From DASZUK01 sp963844575 (lineage in GTDB: Bacteria; Actinomycetota; Acidimicrobiia; Acidimicrobiales; RAAP-2): a stretch of DNA of 64,000 nt. The notes beneath the pieces are model-generated. The model did not search any database, was not told the origin of the DNA, and was given only the letters and a program-made list of their open reading frames with translations. The position numbers and the translations under genes are program-made. Below, piece by piece: positions 34,931-43,753 of this stretch (positions are counted from its first letter, which is position 1; each line of letters begins with the position of its first letter). The stretch lies in contig CAWJOU010000005.1 in the NCBI GenBank assembly GCA_963844575.1, forward strand, positions 682,001-746,000, written 5' to 3'.

Positions 34931-35365
34931 TCAGTGGGAGATGAGCGCGGCGGCTTTCGTGTCGGCTTCGCGCAGTCGGGTCGCCATCGCCGCGAGCAGC
35001 TTGCGGGAGAGGGCGGGTACCGCGTCGAGGATGCCGTTGAACTGCCGCTGACCGAGGACGAGCAGTTGCATCTCGGTCTCCGCGATGACGGTCGCCGACC
35101 GCGGTCGGCGGTCCAGCAGCGCCAGCTCGCCGAAGTACTGGCCGGCCTCGAGGGTGGCGATCTTGCGGCCGTTGCGCCGGACCTCGGCTCGGCCGTCGAC
35201 GATCAGGAAGAACTCGCGGCCGATCGTGCCCTCCTCGCAGAGGATGCGACCGGCGGGGACGGTCACCTCTTCGAGGGCCCGCTGGATCGTCCGCAGGTCG
35301 CGGGCTGAGCTCGTCGAGAACAGCCAGATCGTTGACAGGTCAAGGTTCTTCGCGCCGGATGCCAT
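34931..35365 (-). CDS. Cyclic nucleotide-binding domain protein
   Basis: A 144-residue protein consisting of essentially one cNMP-binding (Crp-type) beta roll: VPAGRILCEEGTIGREFFLIVDGRAEV, then the phosphate-binding cassette YFGELALLDRRPRSATV. There is no DNA-binding helix-turn-helix after the final helix. It may be a stand-alone cAMP sensor or a degenerate regulator. ATG 35365 (MASGAKNLD) was chosen over the open upstream frame. Confidence 0.87.
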   Translation of the reverse strand: MASGAKNLDLSTIWLFSTSSARDLRTIQRALEEVTVPAGRILCEEGTIGREFFLIVDGRAEVRRNGRKIATLEAGQYFGELALLDRRPRSATVIAETEMQLLVLGQRQFNGILDAVPALSRKLLAAMATRLREADTKAAALISH

Positions 35366-35521
35366 GGGTAAGAGGGTATCGAGCGCTTGGCCGGCGTGCT
35401 CGGCCAACGGCCCTGGTCGGCGGTCCAAGCGCCCGATCGTGATGGGGTCGGGTTCGTGAACGCTGGGTTACGAGCGGGGCCAGCCCGGCCGGCGGGGGCA
35501 AGCCCGCGCTAGCCTTCCCCC

Positions 35522-36139
35522 GTGCCCAGCGCCCCCCGGACATCCGGCGCGTCCGACGACGTCCCCACGTTCCGCCAGCGGCTCAGCCGATTGGTCCTCA
35601 AGCCGGCCCCGGCCGGCGCCGCGTCGACCGCGGTCGCCGCAAAGCCGTCCGTCGAGGAGCTCGAGGATGCCAACCGGTTCGCCAACGACAAGGAACGGGT
35701 CATCGGGCTGATCGCCGCGCCGATTGGTGCGCTCGTCGCCTTCCTCATCATCCACGCCGATATCGACGAAGACCCGGCGCAGTTCTTGAAGAACGGCGCA
35801 ACGAACCCGAAGTACACGTCGGTCGGCCTCTACCACGAGCTGCTCCTTGTTCTGCTCGCGCTCTCCGTGCTCTTGATGGTGGCGGCGTGGTTCCGCAAAC
35901 GGCTGTTCATGGGCGTGGTGGCCGCGCTCTACGGCTTGGCCGTCTTCAACCTGCACTGGTGGGGGTTCGGCGTGCCGTTCGTCCTCGTCGGCGCGTGGTA
36001 CCTCGTCCGGGCCTACCGGGCCCAGCGGGACCTCAAGGAGGCCCGTGCCGGCGCCGGGCCGCCGGGCATGCCGACGGCGAGCAAGCGCTACACGCCGCCA
36101 TCGGCGCGCCCGAAGGGAAGCCAGGCCCCCGAGTCCTGA
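35522..36139 (+). CDS. Hypothetical membrane protein
   Basis: A 205-residue protein from GTG 35522. A hydrophilic N-terminus (about 60 residues) is followed by about three hydrophobic helices (RVIGLIAAPIGALVAFLII, HELLLVLLALSVLLMVAAW, ALYGLAVFNLHWWGFGVPF) and a basic Pro-rich tail. I do not recognise the family. It converges with the next gene 6 bp away. Confidence 0.7.
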   Translation: MPSAPRTSGASDDVPTFRQRLSRLVLKPAPAGAASTAVAAKPSVEELEDANRFANDKERVIGLIAAPIGALVAFLIIHADIDEDPAQFLKNGATNPKYTSVGLYHELLLVLLALSVLLMVAAWFRKRLFMGVVAALYGLAVFNLHWWGFGVPFVLVGAWYLVRAYRAQRDLKEARAGAGPPGMPTASKRYTPPSARPKGSQAPES

Positions 36140-36145
36140 GGAGCC

Positions 36146-36709
36146 CTAGGCCGGTTTCGTCCCGGCCCGACGTCGCCAGACGACGAGGCCGACGATCCCG
36201 ATAACAAGGACGGCCAAGAGAACGGCGGGCAAGATGAACACGCCGTTCGACGGATGCTCCGTCGCCAGAACGGCAGTGGTCGTGACGAGCGCCGGGTCCC
36301 CTGGGACGGCGATGCCGGCGAGCGTCGAGCCGGGTGGGTGGAGTGTGTTGCCAGGGACCGGCTCCGTGTACTGGTGGCCGTCGAGCATGTAGATGCCCTG
36401 GCACGTGTAGCCGGCCGCATTGCTGCCGCTGCCGCCGAGCTGGCCGACGCAGCCGGTGACGGTGATCGTCACCGGCACCCCGTGCTGGCGGAGCTGGCTC
36501 GTCTGGTCGTTCTTGTGGAGGCCGGCGACGAAGAAGGCGATCGCCAGGACCGCGACGACGAGGAGGCAGAGCCCGACGACGATCGTGCCGAGCCGTCGGG
36601 CGTTGACCGTCCCAACTCCCGCGCCGCGGAGCGTGGCGACGCGGTCGGCGTCCCCCGGAGGGTCGGCGTCCGGGGGGTGGTCACCGCCGTCCGGCGTCTG
36701 GGCGGTCAC
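36146..36709 (-). CDS. Hypothetical two-helix membrane protein
   Basis: A 187-residue protein. A hydrophilic acidic N-terminus of about 40 residues precedes a helix (IVVGLCLLVVAVLAIAFFV). An extracytoplasmic region with two Cys (TGCVGQ and YTCQG, possible disulfide) follows, then a second helix (VFILPAVLLAVLVIGIVGLVV) and a short basic tail. No family recognised. Confidence 0.7.
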   Translation of the reverse strand: MTAQTPDGGDHPPDADPPGDADRVATLRGAGVGTVNARRLGTIVVGLCLLVVAVLAIAFFVAGLHKNDQTSQLRQHGVPVTITVTGCVGQLGGSGSNAAGYTCQGIYMLDGHQYTEPVPGNTLHPPGSTLAGIAVPGDPALVTTTAVLATEHPSNGVFILPAVLLAVLVIGIVGLVVWRRRAGTKPA

Positions 36710-36789
36710 TGGCGTGTGGTCGTCGACGATCGCGGGATCGTAGCGGAGGTCCGTGGCCGCGAGACGGGTCAGCGAGATCCCAGTTCCAG

Positions 36790-36827
36790 TTCACGCTCCC
36801 GTAACACGGGTGTGACGGAGCGGAAAC
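36790..36827 (+). promoter_or_regulatory. GlnR-type operator with four 5-bp boxes
   Basis: TTCAC (36790-36794), GTAAC (36801-36805), GTGAC (36812-36816) and GAAAC (36823-36827) are each separated by exactly six bases. This matches the actinobacterial GlnR pattern GTnAC-n6-GaAAC repeated, known from amtB-glnK and glnA promoters. It lies 135-172 bp before the amt start. The rest of 36710-36961 shows no gene. Confidence 0.7.
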
Positions 36828-36961
36828 CGCCGCCCGGCATGCTTCCCCCCAGCAACAAGCCCTACCGACCTCGGGCTGCGCCTGCACGGCGCTGGACCGG
36901 TAGTCGCACGGGTAGGCGAGGGACCGATCGCACCGGCGATCACTGGAGAGGAGAGGACCGC

Positions 36962-38527
36962 GTGCTGGCAGCTTTGACGCAAGTGCCGTACCCGAGTTGG
37001 CTGAACTCGGGCGACAATACGTGGCAGGTCACGGCGGCCACGTTCGTCGGCCTAATGAGCCTCCCGGGCCTGGCCGTCCTCTACGCGTCTATCGTCCCGA
37101 AGAAGTGGGCGGTGAACGTGCTGGCGATGATGTTCGCCGGCTTCTCGCTGGTGCTCGTCGCCTGGGTGCTGTGGGAGTACAAGCTGGGCTTCGGCGCCAC
37201 GTCGCTCGGCGGTGGCGTGAAGGACGGGGTGCAGACGCAGTTGACGGGGGTGGGGTGGTGGACCCACTTCTGGGACAACTTCATCGGCAAGCCCGGACAG
37301 ATCACCAACGCCAGTAACGAGCTGGCACAAGCCAAGTCGGCCGCCAATACGGTCATTCCGTTCCACTTCTCGACCGATTCCCTGGCGTACTTCCAGTTCG
37401 TCTTCGCCGCCATCACCCCGCTGCTCTTCTTGGGCAGCGTGCTCGGACGGATCAAGTTCAGCGCCTGGTGCCTGCTGGTGCCGCTGTGGTCGACCTTCGT
37501 CTACTGCGTCGACGCCTTCCTGCTCTGGGGTGGGGGGTATTTTGCCCAGGAGGGAGCGGTCGACTTCTCCGGTGGTTACGTGATCCATATGTCGGCCGGC
37601 GTCTCCGGTTTCGTGGCGGCGTGGGTGCTCGGGCCGAGACTGGCCCGAGATAGAAAGAACGCCATCCCCAACAACCTCGTGATGGCGGCCGTCGGCGCCG
37701 GCATCCTGTGGCTGGGCTGGAACGGCTTCAACGGTGGTGACCCGTACTACGCCGGCTCCGATATGGCCGCCGCGGTCGTCAATACCAACCTGGCCACCGC
37801 CGTCGGTCTGTTGACCTGGGTCGGGATGGACGGGTTGTTCTCGAAGGCCAAGAAGCCGACGTTCCTGGGTGCGGTCAACGGCATGATCTGTGGCCTGGTC
37901 GGCATTACGCCGAGCGCCGGATGGGTCAACGGCTGGGGGGCGATCCTCGTCGGGCTGATCGCCAGCGCCTTCGTCTGGGTCGCCTGGAACTACGTCTCCA
38001 AGTTGCGGCCGTTCTCCAAGGTCGACGACGCCCTGGGGGTCATCTATACCCACGGTATGGCCGGCTTCCTCGGCGGCATGATGGTGGGCCTGTTCGCCGA
38101 TCCGAACATGGTCGAGTACGGCTGCGGCCACCTGAACGCCTCGGGACAAGTCGTGGCGACCAGTCAGGCGGTCTATACGACCGGGGGCAAAACCTGTACC
38201 CCGTTCAGCGTGACCAGTCTGATGTACACAGGATCGTGGCATCAGCTCTGGGAACAGTTCCGGGCCGCCCTGTGGGTGATCATATGGTCGGCGCTGGTGA
38301 CGTTCATCATCATGTGGTTCCTCAAGATCGTCCTCCGAGGCGTCCGCTACAAGGACGAGGTTCTCGAGATCGGCGACCTGGCCATCCACGACGAGGAGGC
38401 CTTCCCCGAAGAGGTGCTCGTCTCCCGCACCGGCGGGTTCGCCATGGCCGGGCTGTCCGAGTCCCACGGCGGTTCTGGTACACCACCACCAGGAAGTGCG
38501 CCGCCGCCCGCTGGTGCAGGCAGCTGA
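36962..38527 (+). CDS. amt: Ammonium transporter (Amt/AmtB)
   Basis: A 521-residue, about 11-helix ammonium channel. The pore His pair is visible in DFSGGYVIHMSAG and YTHGMAGFLGG, and the GWNGFNGGDPYYAG loop is conserved. GTG 36962 follows GGAGAGGAG by about 10 bp. The frame is open for 700 bp upstream, but that part lies opposite a membrane-protein gene. The C-terminus ends with a Gly/Pro-rich tail. It is in an operon with glnK, which gates it under nitrogen sufficiency. Confidence 0.95.
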   Translation: MLAALTQVPYPSWLNSGDNTWQVTAATFVGLMSLPGLAVLYASIVPKKWAVNVLAMMFAGFSLVLVAWVLWEYKLGFGATSLGGGVKDGVQTQLTGVGWWTHFWDNFIGKPGQITNASNELAQAKSAANTVIPFHFSTDSLAYFQFVFAAITPLLFLGSVLGRIKFSAWCLLVPLWSTFVYCVDAFLLWGGGYFAQEGAVDFSGGYVIHMSAGVSGFVAAWVLGPRLARDRKNAIPNNLVMAAVGAGILWLGWNGFNGGDPYYAGSDMAAAVVNTNLATAVGLLTWVGMDGLFSKAKKPTFLGAVNGMICGLVGITPSAGWVNGWGAILVGLIASAFVWVAWNYVSKLRPFSKVDDALGVIYTHGMAGFLGGMMVGLFADPNMVEYGCGHLNASGQVVATSQAVYTTGGKTCTPFSVTSLMYTGSWHQLWEQFRAALWVIIWSALVTFIIMWFLKIVLRGVRYKDEVLEIGDLAIHDEEAFPEEVLVSRTGGFAMAGLSESHGGSGTPPPGSAPPPAGAGS

Positions 38528-38560
38528 CCGGTCCACTCGGAGCTCAGGGAGAGACACACC

Positions 38561-38899
38561 ATGAAACTCGTCGTAGCGGTGATCAAGCCGTTCAAGTTGG
38601 ACGATGTCAAGGAGGTCCTGAAGAACGTCGGCGTGCAGGGGATGACCCTGACCGAGTCCCAGGGGTTCGGTCGCCAGCGTGGCCACACCGAGGTCTACCG
38701 GGGCGCGGAGTACGAGGTCGACTTCGTCCCGAAGATCCGGATCGAGGTGGTCGTCGACGATGCCCAGACCGACGAGGTCGTCGATGCGATCGTCAGCTCG
38801 GCGGCGACCGGGAAGATCGGCGACGGGAAGGTCTGGGTGCTCCCGATCGAGACGATCGTCCGGGTGCGGACCGGTGAGCGGGGGACCGACGCCCTGTAG
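38561..38899 (+). CDS. glnK: Nitrogen regulatory protein P-II (GlnK)
   Basis: A 112-residue PII protein of canonical length. MKLVVAVIKPFKLDDVKEVL, the T-loop RGAEYEVDF with the modifiable Tyr51, the B-loop ATGKIGDGKVW and the C-terminal RVRTGERG are all present. It binds ATP/ADP and 2-oxoglutarate and blocks Amt. It lies 33 bp after amt; no glnD is in the window. Confidence 0.97.
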   Translation: MKLVVAVIKPFKLDDVKEVLKNVGVQGMTLTESQGFGRQRGHTEVYRGAEYEVDFVPKIRIEVVVDDAQTDEVVDAIVSSAATGKIGDGKVWVLPIETIVRVRTGERGTDAL

Positions 38900-38908
38900 G
38901 AACTGAGT

Positions 38909-38932
38909 GGCCGAGACCGGGAGGTCTCGGCC
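38909..38932 (+). terminator. Terminator hairpin after amt-glnK
   Basis: GGCCGAGACC and GGTCTCGGCC form a perfect 10-bp stem around GGGA, starting 10 bp after the glnK stop. There is no T-run, which is usual for actinobacterial terminators. Confidence 0.75.
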
Positions 38933-39031
38933 GCCAGGGACGGGTCGGCGGGTTCCGCTGGCTGCCAACGAGCGCGTGGGCCGGGGTGCGGCGAGGTGCC
39001 CCGGCCCCGCCACGTCTACCGGGCGAGCGAC

Positions 39032-39787
39032 TCAGCCGGCTTGGCGGGCGACCGCGTCGGCGGCCGCGGCGGCGGCGTCGGGATCGCCGAGGTACCCGGC
39101 ATCGGCGACGGTGAGGTCATCGTGCAGGCGGTAGCGGTACGGGATCCCGGTCGGGATCTCGAGGTCGACGATGTCGGCGTCCGCGATGCCGTCGATGTGC
39201 TTGCGGAGCGCCCGGAGGCTGTTGCCGTGGGCGACGACGAGCACGCCGCCGCCGGTGGCCGCGGTCCGGAGCAGGTCGGGCACGATGGCGTCCTCCCAGT
39301 ACGGGACGGTTCGCCGGACGACGTCGGCCAGGCACTCGGTCGCCGGGAGGGCGGACGGGGGCACCTCCCGGTAGCGCCGGTCGCCGCCCGGGTGCTCGGG
39401 GTCGCCCTCGGGCAGCGGCGGCGGCGGGACGTCGTAGCTGCGACGCCAGACCTTCACCTGCTCGGGCCCGAACTGCTCGGCCGTCTCCTTCTTGTTCTTG
39501 CCCTGCAGGGCCCCGTAGTGGCGCTCGTTCAGCCGCCAGTGCCGACGGACCGGCAGCCAGCTCCGTCCGGCCGTGTCGAGCGCCAGGTTGGCCGTGCGGA
39601 TGGCCCGGGTGAGAACGGACGTGTGGACGACCCGGAGGTCGAGGTCGGCTTGGCCGGCCAACAGCTTCCCGGCGTCGCCGGCCTCGGCCTCGCCGAGCTC
39701 GCTGAGGTCGACGTCGTGCCAACCGGTGAACAGGTTCAGCGCGTTCCACGTCGACTGGCCGTGGCGGAGGAGGACGAGGTCGGGCAC
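39032..39787 (-). CDS. gpmA: 2,3-bisphosphoglycerate-dependent phosphoglycerate mutase
   Basis: A 251-residue glycolytic enzyme interconverting 2- and 3-phosphoglycerate. LLRHGQSTWN carries the phosphorylated His, TSVLTRAIRTA and LNERHYGALQG the substrate-binding residues, and VAHGNSLRAL the second active-site His. GTG 39787 starts the conserved VPDLVLLRHG; the longer frame upstream lies in the dnaK promoter region. Confidence 0.95.
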   Translation of the reverse strand: MPDLVLLRHGQSTWNALNLFTGWHDVDLSELGEAEAGDAGKLLAGQADLDLRVVHTSVLTRAIRTANLALDTAGRSWLPVRRHWRLNERHYGALQGKNKKETAEQFGPEQVKVWRRSYDVPPPPLPEGDPEHPGGDRRYREVPPSALPATECLADVVRRTVPYWEDAIVPDLLRTAATGGGVLVVAHGNSLRALRKHIDGIADADIVDLEIPTGIPYRYRLHDDLTVADAGYLGDPDAAAAAADAVARQAG

Positions 39788-39902
39788 GATCCGCAGCGTA
39801 CCAACGGCCCACGTCACCGGGCCGAACGGTCCCGCCGGTCGCCCCTGCCACTCGCGGTCCGCAGTCGCTCGGCAACCCCTATGAATCCAACGGAAATAGA
39901 AA

Positions 39903-39934
39903 GTTGTGCCTACCACACTCAACTTTGCTACACT
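39903..39934 (+). promoter_or_regulatory. HAIR-like HspR operator and dnaK promoter region
   Basis: GTTGTGC-N7-ACTCAAC (39903-39923) matches 10 of 14 bases of the HAIR element CTTGAGT-N7-ACTCAAG bound by HspR; the right half matches 6 of 7. A possible -10 hexamer TACACT is at 39929-39934. The region is AT-rich and about 105-135 bp before dnaK, and hspR is in the same operon, giving the usual autoregulatory loop. Confidence 0.55.
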
Positions 39935-40036
39935 AACTCTCGTAACAAGAAGGTCAAGGACTGGCCGGCAAGAGCCGACAACGAATAAGAGCCGACAGAG
40001 AAGTCAGAAGAAAACCCGAGGAAGGGCAGGAACGAC

Positions 40037-41881
40037 ATGGCCAAGGCGGTAGGAATCGACCTGGGAACGACGAACTCGGTGGTCAGCGTGCTCGAAGCTG
40101 GCGAGCCGACGGTGATCCCGAACGCCGAGGGGGGCCGGACGACGCCGTCGGTGGTCGGGTTCTCGAAGACCGGCGAAGTGCTCGTCGGCGAGGTGGCGAA
40201 GCGCCAGGCGATCACCAACCCGGAGCGGACGATCCGTTCGGTCAAGCGGCACATGGGGACGAGCTGGAAGATCGACATCGACGGCAAGGACTACACCGCG
40301 CAGGAGATCTCCGCCCGCATCCTCGGGAAGCTGAAGCGGGACGCCGAGGCGTACATCGGTGACACGGTCAGCCAGGCGGTCATCACCGTCCCGGCGTACT
40401 TCGACGACGCCCAGCGGACCGCGACGAAGGAGGCCGGGCAGATCGCCGGCCTCGAGGTTCTCCGGATCATCAACGAGCCGACCGCGGCCGCCCTGGCCTA
40501 CGGGCTCGACAAGGAGGACAAGGACCAGACCGTCCTCGTCTTCGACCTCGGCGGTGGGACGTTCGACGTGTCGGTGCTCGAGATCGGTGACGGCGTCTTC
40601 GAGGTGAAGTCGACGTCCGGCAACACGAAGCTCGGCGGCGACGACTGGGACGACAAGGTCATGGACTGGCTCGTCAAGTCGTTCAAGGACACCGAGGGCG
40701 TCGACCTGTCGAACGACAAGATGGCCATGCAGCGGCTCAAGGAGGCGGCGGAGAAGGCGAAGATCGAGCTGTCGAGCGTCCAGGAGACGCAGATCAACCT
40801 GCCGTTCATCACCGCGACGTCCGAGGGACCGAAGCACCTGGACCTCAAGCTGACCCGGGCCAAGTTCAACGAGCTGACCGCCGATCTGGTGGCCGCGTGC
40901 AAGGGCCCGTTCGACGCGGCGATCAAGGACGCCGGCCTGAAGACGTCGGACATCGACCACGTCGTCATGGTCGGTGGATCGACCCGGATCCCGGCGGTCC
41001 AGGAGCTCGTCCAGTCGCTGACCGGCAAGGAGCCGCACAAGGGCGTCAACCCGGACGAGGTCGTCGCCATCGGCGCGGCCGTCCAGGCCGGCGTGCTGAA
41101 GGGCGAGGTCAAGGACGTCCTGCTGCTCGACGTGACCCCGCTGAGCCTCGGCATCGAGACGAAGGGCGGTGTCATGCACCGGCTGATCGAGCGGAACACG
41201 ACGATCCCGACGAAGCGGTCGGAGGTGTTCACGACGGCCGAGGACAACCAGCCGTCGGTCGAGATCCACGTCCTCCAGGGCGAGCGGGAGATGGCGAGCT
41301 ACAACAAGACGCTCGGCAAGTTCCAGCTCGTCGACCTGCCGCCGGCGCCGCGCGGCGTCCCGCAGATCGAGGTCACGTTCGACATCGACGCCAACGGGAT
41401 CGTCCACGTCGGGGCGGAGGACAAGGCGACCGGCAAGACGCAGTCGATGACGATCACCGGCCAGTCGTCGCTGGCCAAGGACGACATCCAGCGGATGGTC
41501 CACGACGCGGAGTCCCACGCCGAGGACGACCGCCGCCGGCGCGAGGAGGCCGAGGTGCGCAACACCGCCGACACCCTCGTGTACCAGACCGAGAAGCTCC
41601 TCCGGGAGCAGGGCGAGAAGTTCGAGGGCTCCGAGAAGGAGGACGTCTCGGGCGCCCTGCAGGGCGTGAAGGACGCGCTCTCCGGCACCGACATCGAGGC
41701 CATCAAGTCGGCCACCGAGAAGTTGGTGACGGCCAGCCAGAGCTTCTCGCAGCGCCTCTACGAGCAGGCGTCGCAGTCGGCCCAGTCGTCGGCCCCGTCC
41801 GACGGCGACGGCGGTGGCGGTTCGTCCGACGAGCCGTCCGACGACGAGGTGGTCGACGCCGAGATCGTGGACGAGCAGTGA
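40037..41881 (+). CDS. dnaK: Hsp70 chaperone DnaK
   Basis: A 614-residue chaperone of full length. The N-terminal VGIDLGTTNSVV, the phosphate motif VFDLGGGTFDVS and VGGSTRIPAVQ form the ATPase. The linker LLLDVTPLSLGIET leads to the substrate domain, and the acidic tail ends DAEIVDEQ. Like other actinobacterial DnaKs it lacks the 24-residue insertion of the Gram-negative ATPase domain. First gene of dnaK-grpE-dnaJ-hspR-clpB. Confidence 0.98.
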   Translation: MAKAVGIDLGTTNSVVSVLEAGEPTVIPNAEGGRTTPSVVGFSKTGEVLVGEVAKRQAITNPERTIRSVKRHMGTSWKIDIDGKDYTAQEISARILGKLKRDAEAYIGDTVSQAVITVPAYFDDAQRTATKEAGQIAGLEVLRIINEPTAAALAYGLDKEDKDQTVLVFDLGGGTFDVSVLEIGDGVFEVKSTSGNTKLGGDDWDDKVMDWLVKSFKDTEGVDLSNDKMAMQRLKEAAEKAKIELSSVQETQINLPFITATSEGPKHLDLKLTRAKFNELTADLVAACKGPFDAAIKDAGLKTSDIDHVVMVGGSTRIPAVQELVQSLTGKEPHKGVNPDEVVAIGAAVQAGVLKGEVKDVLLLDVTPLSLGIETKGGVMHRLIERNTTIPTKRSEVFTTAEDNQPSVEIHVLQGEREMASYNKTLGKFQLVDLPPAPRGVPQIEVTFDIDANGIVHVGAEDKATGKTQSMTITGQSSLAKDDIQRMVHDAESHAEDDRRRREEAEVRNTADTLVYQTEKLLREQGEKFEGSEKEDVSGALQGVKDALSGTDIEAIKSATEKLVTASQSFSQRLYEQASQSAQSSAPSDGDGGGGSSDEPSDDEVVDAEIVDEQ

Positions 41882-42600
41882 CCGATCCGTCTGCCCGTCC
41901 CGACGAGGAGGTGTCGACGAACGCCCCGCCGCAAGCCGTCCCGCCGGAGAATGGGGACCCGGCCGTCACGCCGGACCCGTTCGCCCCATCTGATCGGAGT
42001 GGGGTGGCTCGTCCGGCCGGTGGGCCGGCCGGCCAGGGCGAGCCGGCGACCACCTCGGAGCCGGGCGGCGGGACGATCCTGACCGACGCGGCCAGCCTGG
42101 CTGCCGAGCGGGACGAGTACCTCGCCGACCTCCAGCGGCTGAAGGCGGAGTTCGACAACTACCGCAAGCGGGTCGCCCGCCAGCAGGAGGAGCAGTCCGA
42201 CCGGGCGGCCGGCGCGCTCGTCGGCAAGCTGCTGCCGGTGCTGGACAACCTCGACCTCGCCTACGCCCATTTGGCGAGTGCCCACCTCACCCCGGGCCCG
42301 TCGGGCCCGCCGGACGGCGCCGGCGGACCGGACGCGCCGGTCTCCGAGGAGGCGCGCGCCCTGCTCCAGGCCCGCGAGCAGCTGCTCGACGCCCTGGCCA
42401 AGGAGGGGTTGGTGCGGGTCGACGAGGTCGGCGTCGAGTTCGACCCGGTCGTCCACGACGCGGTCGCCAGCGTCCAATCGGACGGTCCGGCCGAGGCCGG
42501 CGCGGGCGGCGGCGGGATGGCCGTCGACGAGGTCATGCGGGCCGGCTACCGCTGGCGGAGCCAGGTTCTGCGCCCGGCGATGGTCCGCGTCCGGAGCTGA
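41878..42600 (+). CDS. grpE: Nucleotide exchange factor GrpE
   Basis: A 240-residue protein. A disordered Pro/Glu-rich N-terminus of about 75 residues precedes the long helix (DEYLADLQRLKAEFDNYRKR) and the beta domain ending VDEVMRAGYRW. A Pro/Gly-rich insertion (TPGPSGPPDGAGGPD) interrupts the helical part. GTG 41878 overlaps the dnaK stop by 4 bp (GTGA). It releases ADP from DnaK. Confidence 0.93.
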   Translation: MTDPSARPDEEVSTNAPPQAVPPENGDPAVTPDPFAPSDRSGVARPAGGPAGQGEPATTSEPGGGTILTDAASLAAERDEYLADLQRLKAEFDNYRKRVARQQEEQSDRAAGALVGKLLPVLDNLDLAYAHLASAHLTPGPSGPPDGAGGPDAPVSEEARALLQAREQLLDALAKEGLVRVDEVGVEFDPVVHDAVASVQSDGPAEAGAGGGGMAVDEVMRAGYRWRSQVLRPAMVRVRS

Positions 42601-42610
42601 CGGGCGCGAC

Positions 42611-43753
42611 ATGGCACCACAACGCGAGTGGTTCGAGAAGGACTACTACCAAGTCCTCGGTGTCTCGTCGACCGCGTCCGACAAGGAGATCACGAAGGCG
42701 TACCGGAAGCTGGCCAAGCAGTACCACCCGGATGCCAATCCCGGGTCGGAGGACCGGTTCAAGGAGATCGCCTCCGCCTACGACGTCCTCGGCGACGCCG
42801 ACCAGCGCAAGGAGTACGACGAGGTCCGTCGCCTCGGCCCGATGGCCGGCGGCTTCGGGACGCCGGGCGGTTTCGGGGGCGGCGCGCCGGGCGGGGCTGG
42901 CGGGTCGTACCGGGTCGAGGACATGGGCGACCTCGGTGATCTGTTCGGTGGGCTCTTCGGTGGCGGCCGCGGCAATCGCCGGCGGGCTCGCGGTCCGCAG
43001 CGCGGGGCCGACGTCGAGGCGGAGCTGCACCTCTCGTTCACCGACGCGGTGCGCGGCGTGACGACGTCGGTGAACCTGCCCGAGGACGTCCGCTGCCACA
43101 CCTGCAACGGCACCGGCGCGGCGCCCGGTACCGGCACGCACACCTGCGATCGCTGCGGCGGCCGCGGCACGCTCGACGACAACCAGGGCCTGTTCTCGCT
43201 GAGCACCGTCTGCCCGAAGTGCAACGGCCGCGGCACGCTCGTCGACACGCCCTGCCCGACGTGCCACGGTAGCGGGACCGAGCGGCGAAACCGGACGGTC
43301 AAGGTCCGCATCCCGCCCGGCGTCGAGGACGGCCAGCGGATCCGCGTCAAGGGCCGCGGCGCCCCCGGTCAGGGCATGGCGCCGGCCGGCGACCTGTACG
43401 TCGTCGTCCGTGTCTCGAAGGACGCCACTTTCGGCCGCCGCGGCCGCAACCTGACGCTGACGGTCCCGATCAGCTTCGCCGACGCCGCGCTCGGGACGAC
43501 GGTGACCGTGCCGACCCTCGAGGACCCGGTGACGCTGCGCGTCCCGGCCGGCACGCAGCCGGGGACGAACCTCCGCGTCAAGGGCCGCGGCGTGCCGGCC
43601 GGCAGCGGCCGGAACGGGACGAAAGCCGGCGACCTGCTCGTCCGCGTCGACCTGTCCGTGCCGAAGACGCTGACCGACGAGCAGCGGGCGGCGGTCGAAG
43701 CGATGTCGGCCGCCTTCGGGACGTCGCCCCACGCTGACCAGGCGGCCGGCTGA
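42611..43753 (+). CDS. dnaJ: Co-chaperone DnaJ
   Basis: A 380-residue type I J-protein. The J domain with KQYHPDAN (HPD) is at the N-terminus, then a Gly/Phe-rich region. Four zinc-binding CxxCxGxG repeats follow (CHTCNGTG, CDRCGGRG, CPKCNGRG, CPTCHGSG), then two beta-barrel substrate domains. ATG 42611 is 10 bp after grpE. It delivers substrate to DnaK and stimulates its ATPase. Confidence 0.97.
   Translation: MAPQREWFEKDYYQVLGVSSTASDKEITKAYRKLAKQYHPDANPGSEDRFKEIASAYDVLGDADQRKEYDEVRRLGPMAGGFGTPGGFGGGAPGGAGGSYRVEDMGDLGDLFGGLFGGGRGNRRRARGPQRGADVEAELHLSFTDAVRGVTTSVNLPEDVRCHTCNGTGAAPGTGTHTCDRCGGRGTLDDNQGLFSLSTVCPKCNGRGTLVDTPCPTCHGSGTERRNRTVKVRIPPGVEDGQRIRVKGRGAPGQGMAPAGDLYVVVRVSKDATFGRRGRNLTLTVPISFADAALGTTVTVPTLEDPVTLRVPAGTQPGTNLRVKGRGVPAGSGRNGTKAGDLLVRVDLSVPKTLTDEQRAAVEAMSAAFGTSPHADQAAG

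Noticed and set aside
36254..36961. N-terminal extension of Amt by more than 230 residues
   Set aside because: It lies antisense to a membrane-protein gene and across the GlnR-like operator; GTG 36962 has a good ribosome-binding site and starts at the first Amt-like residues.
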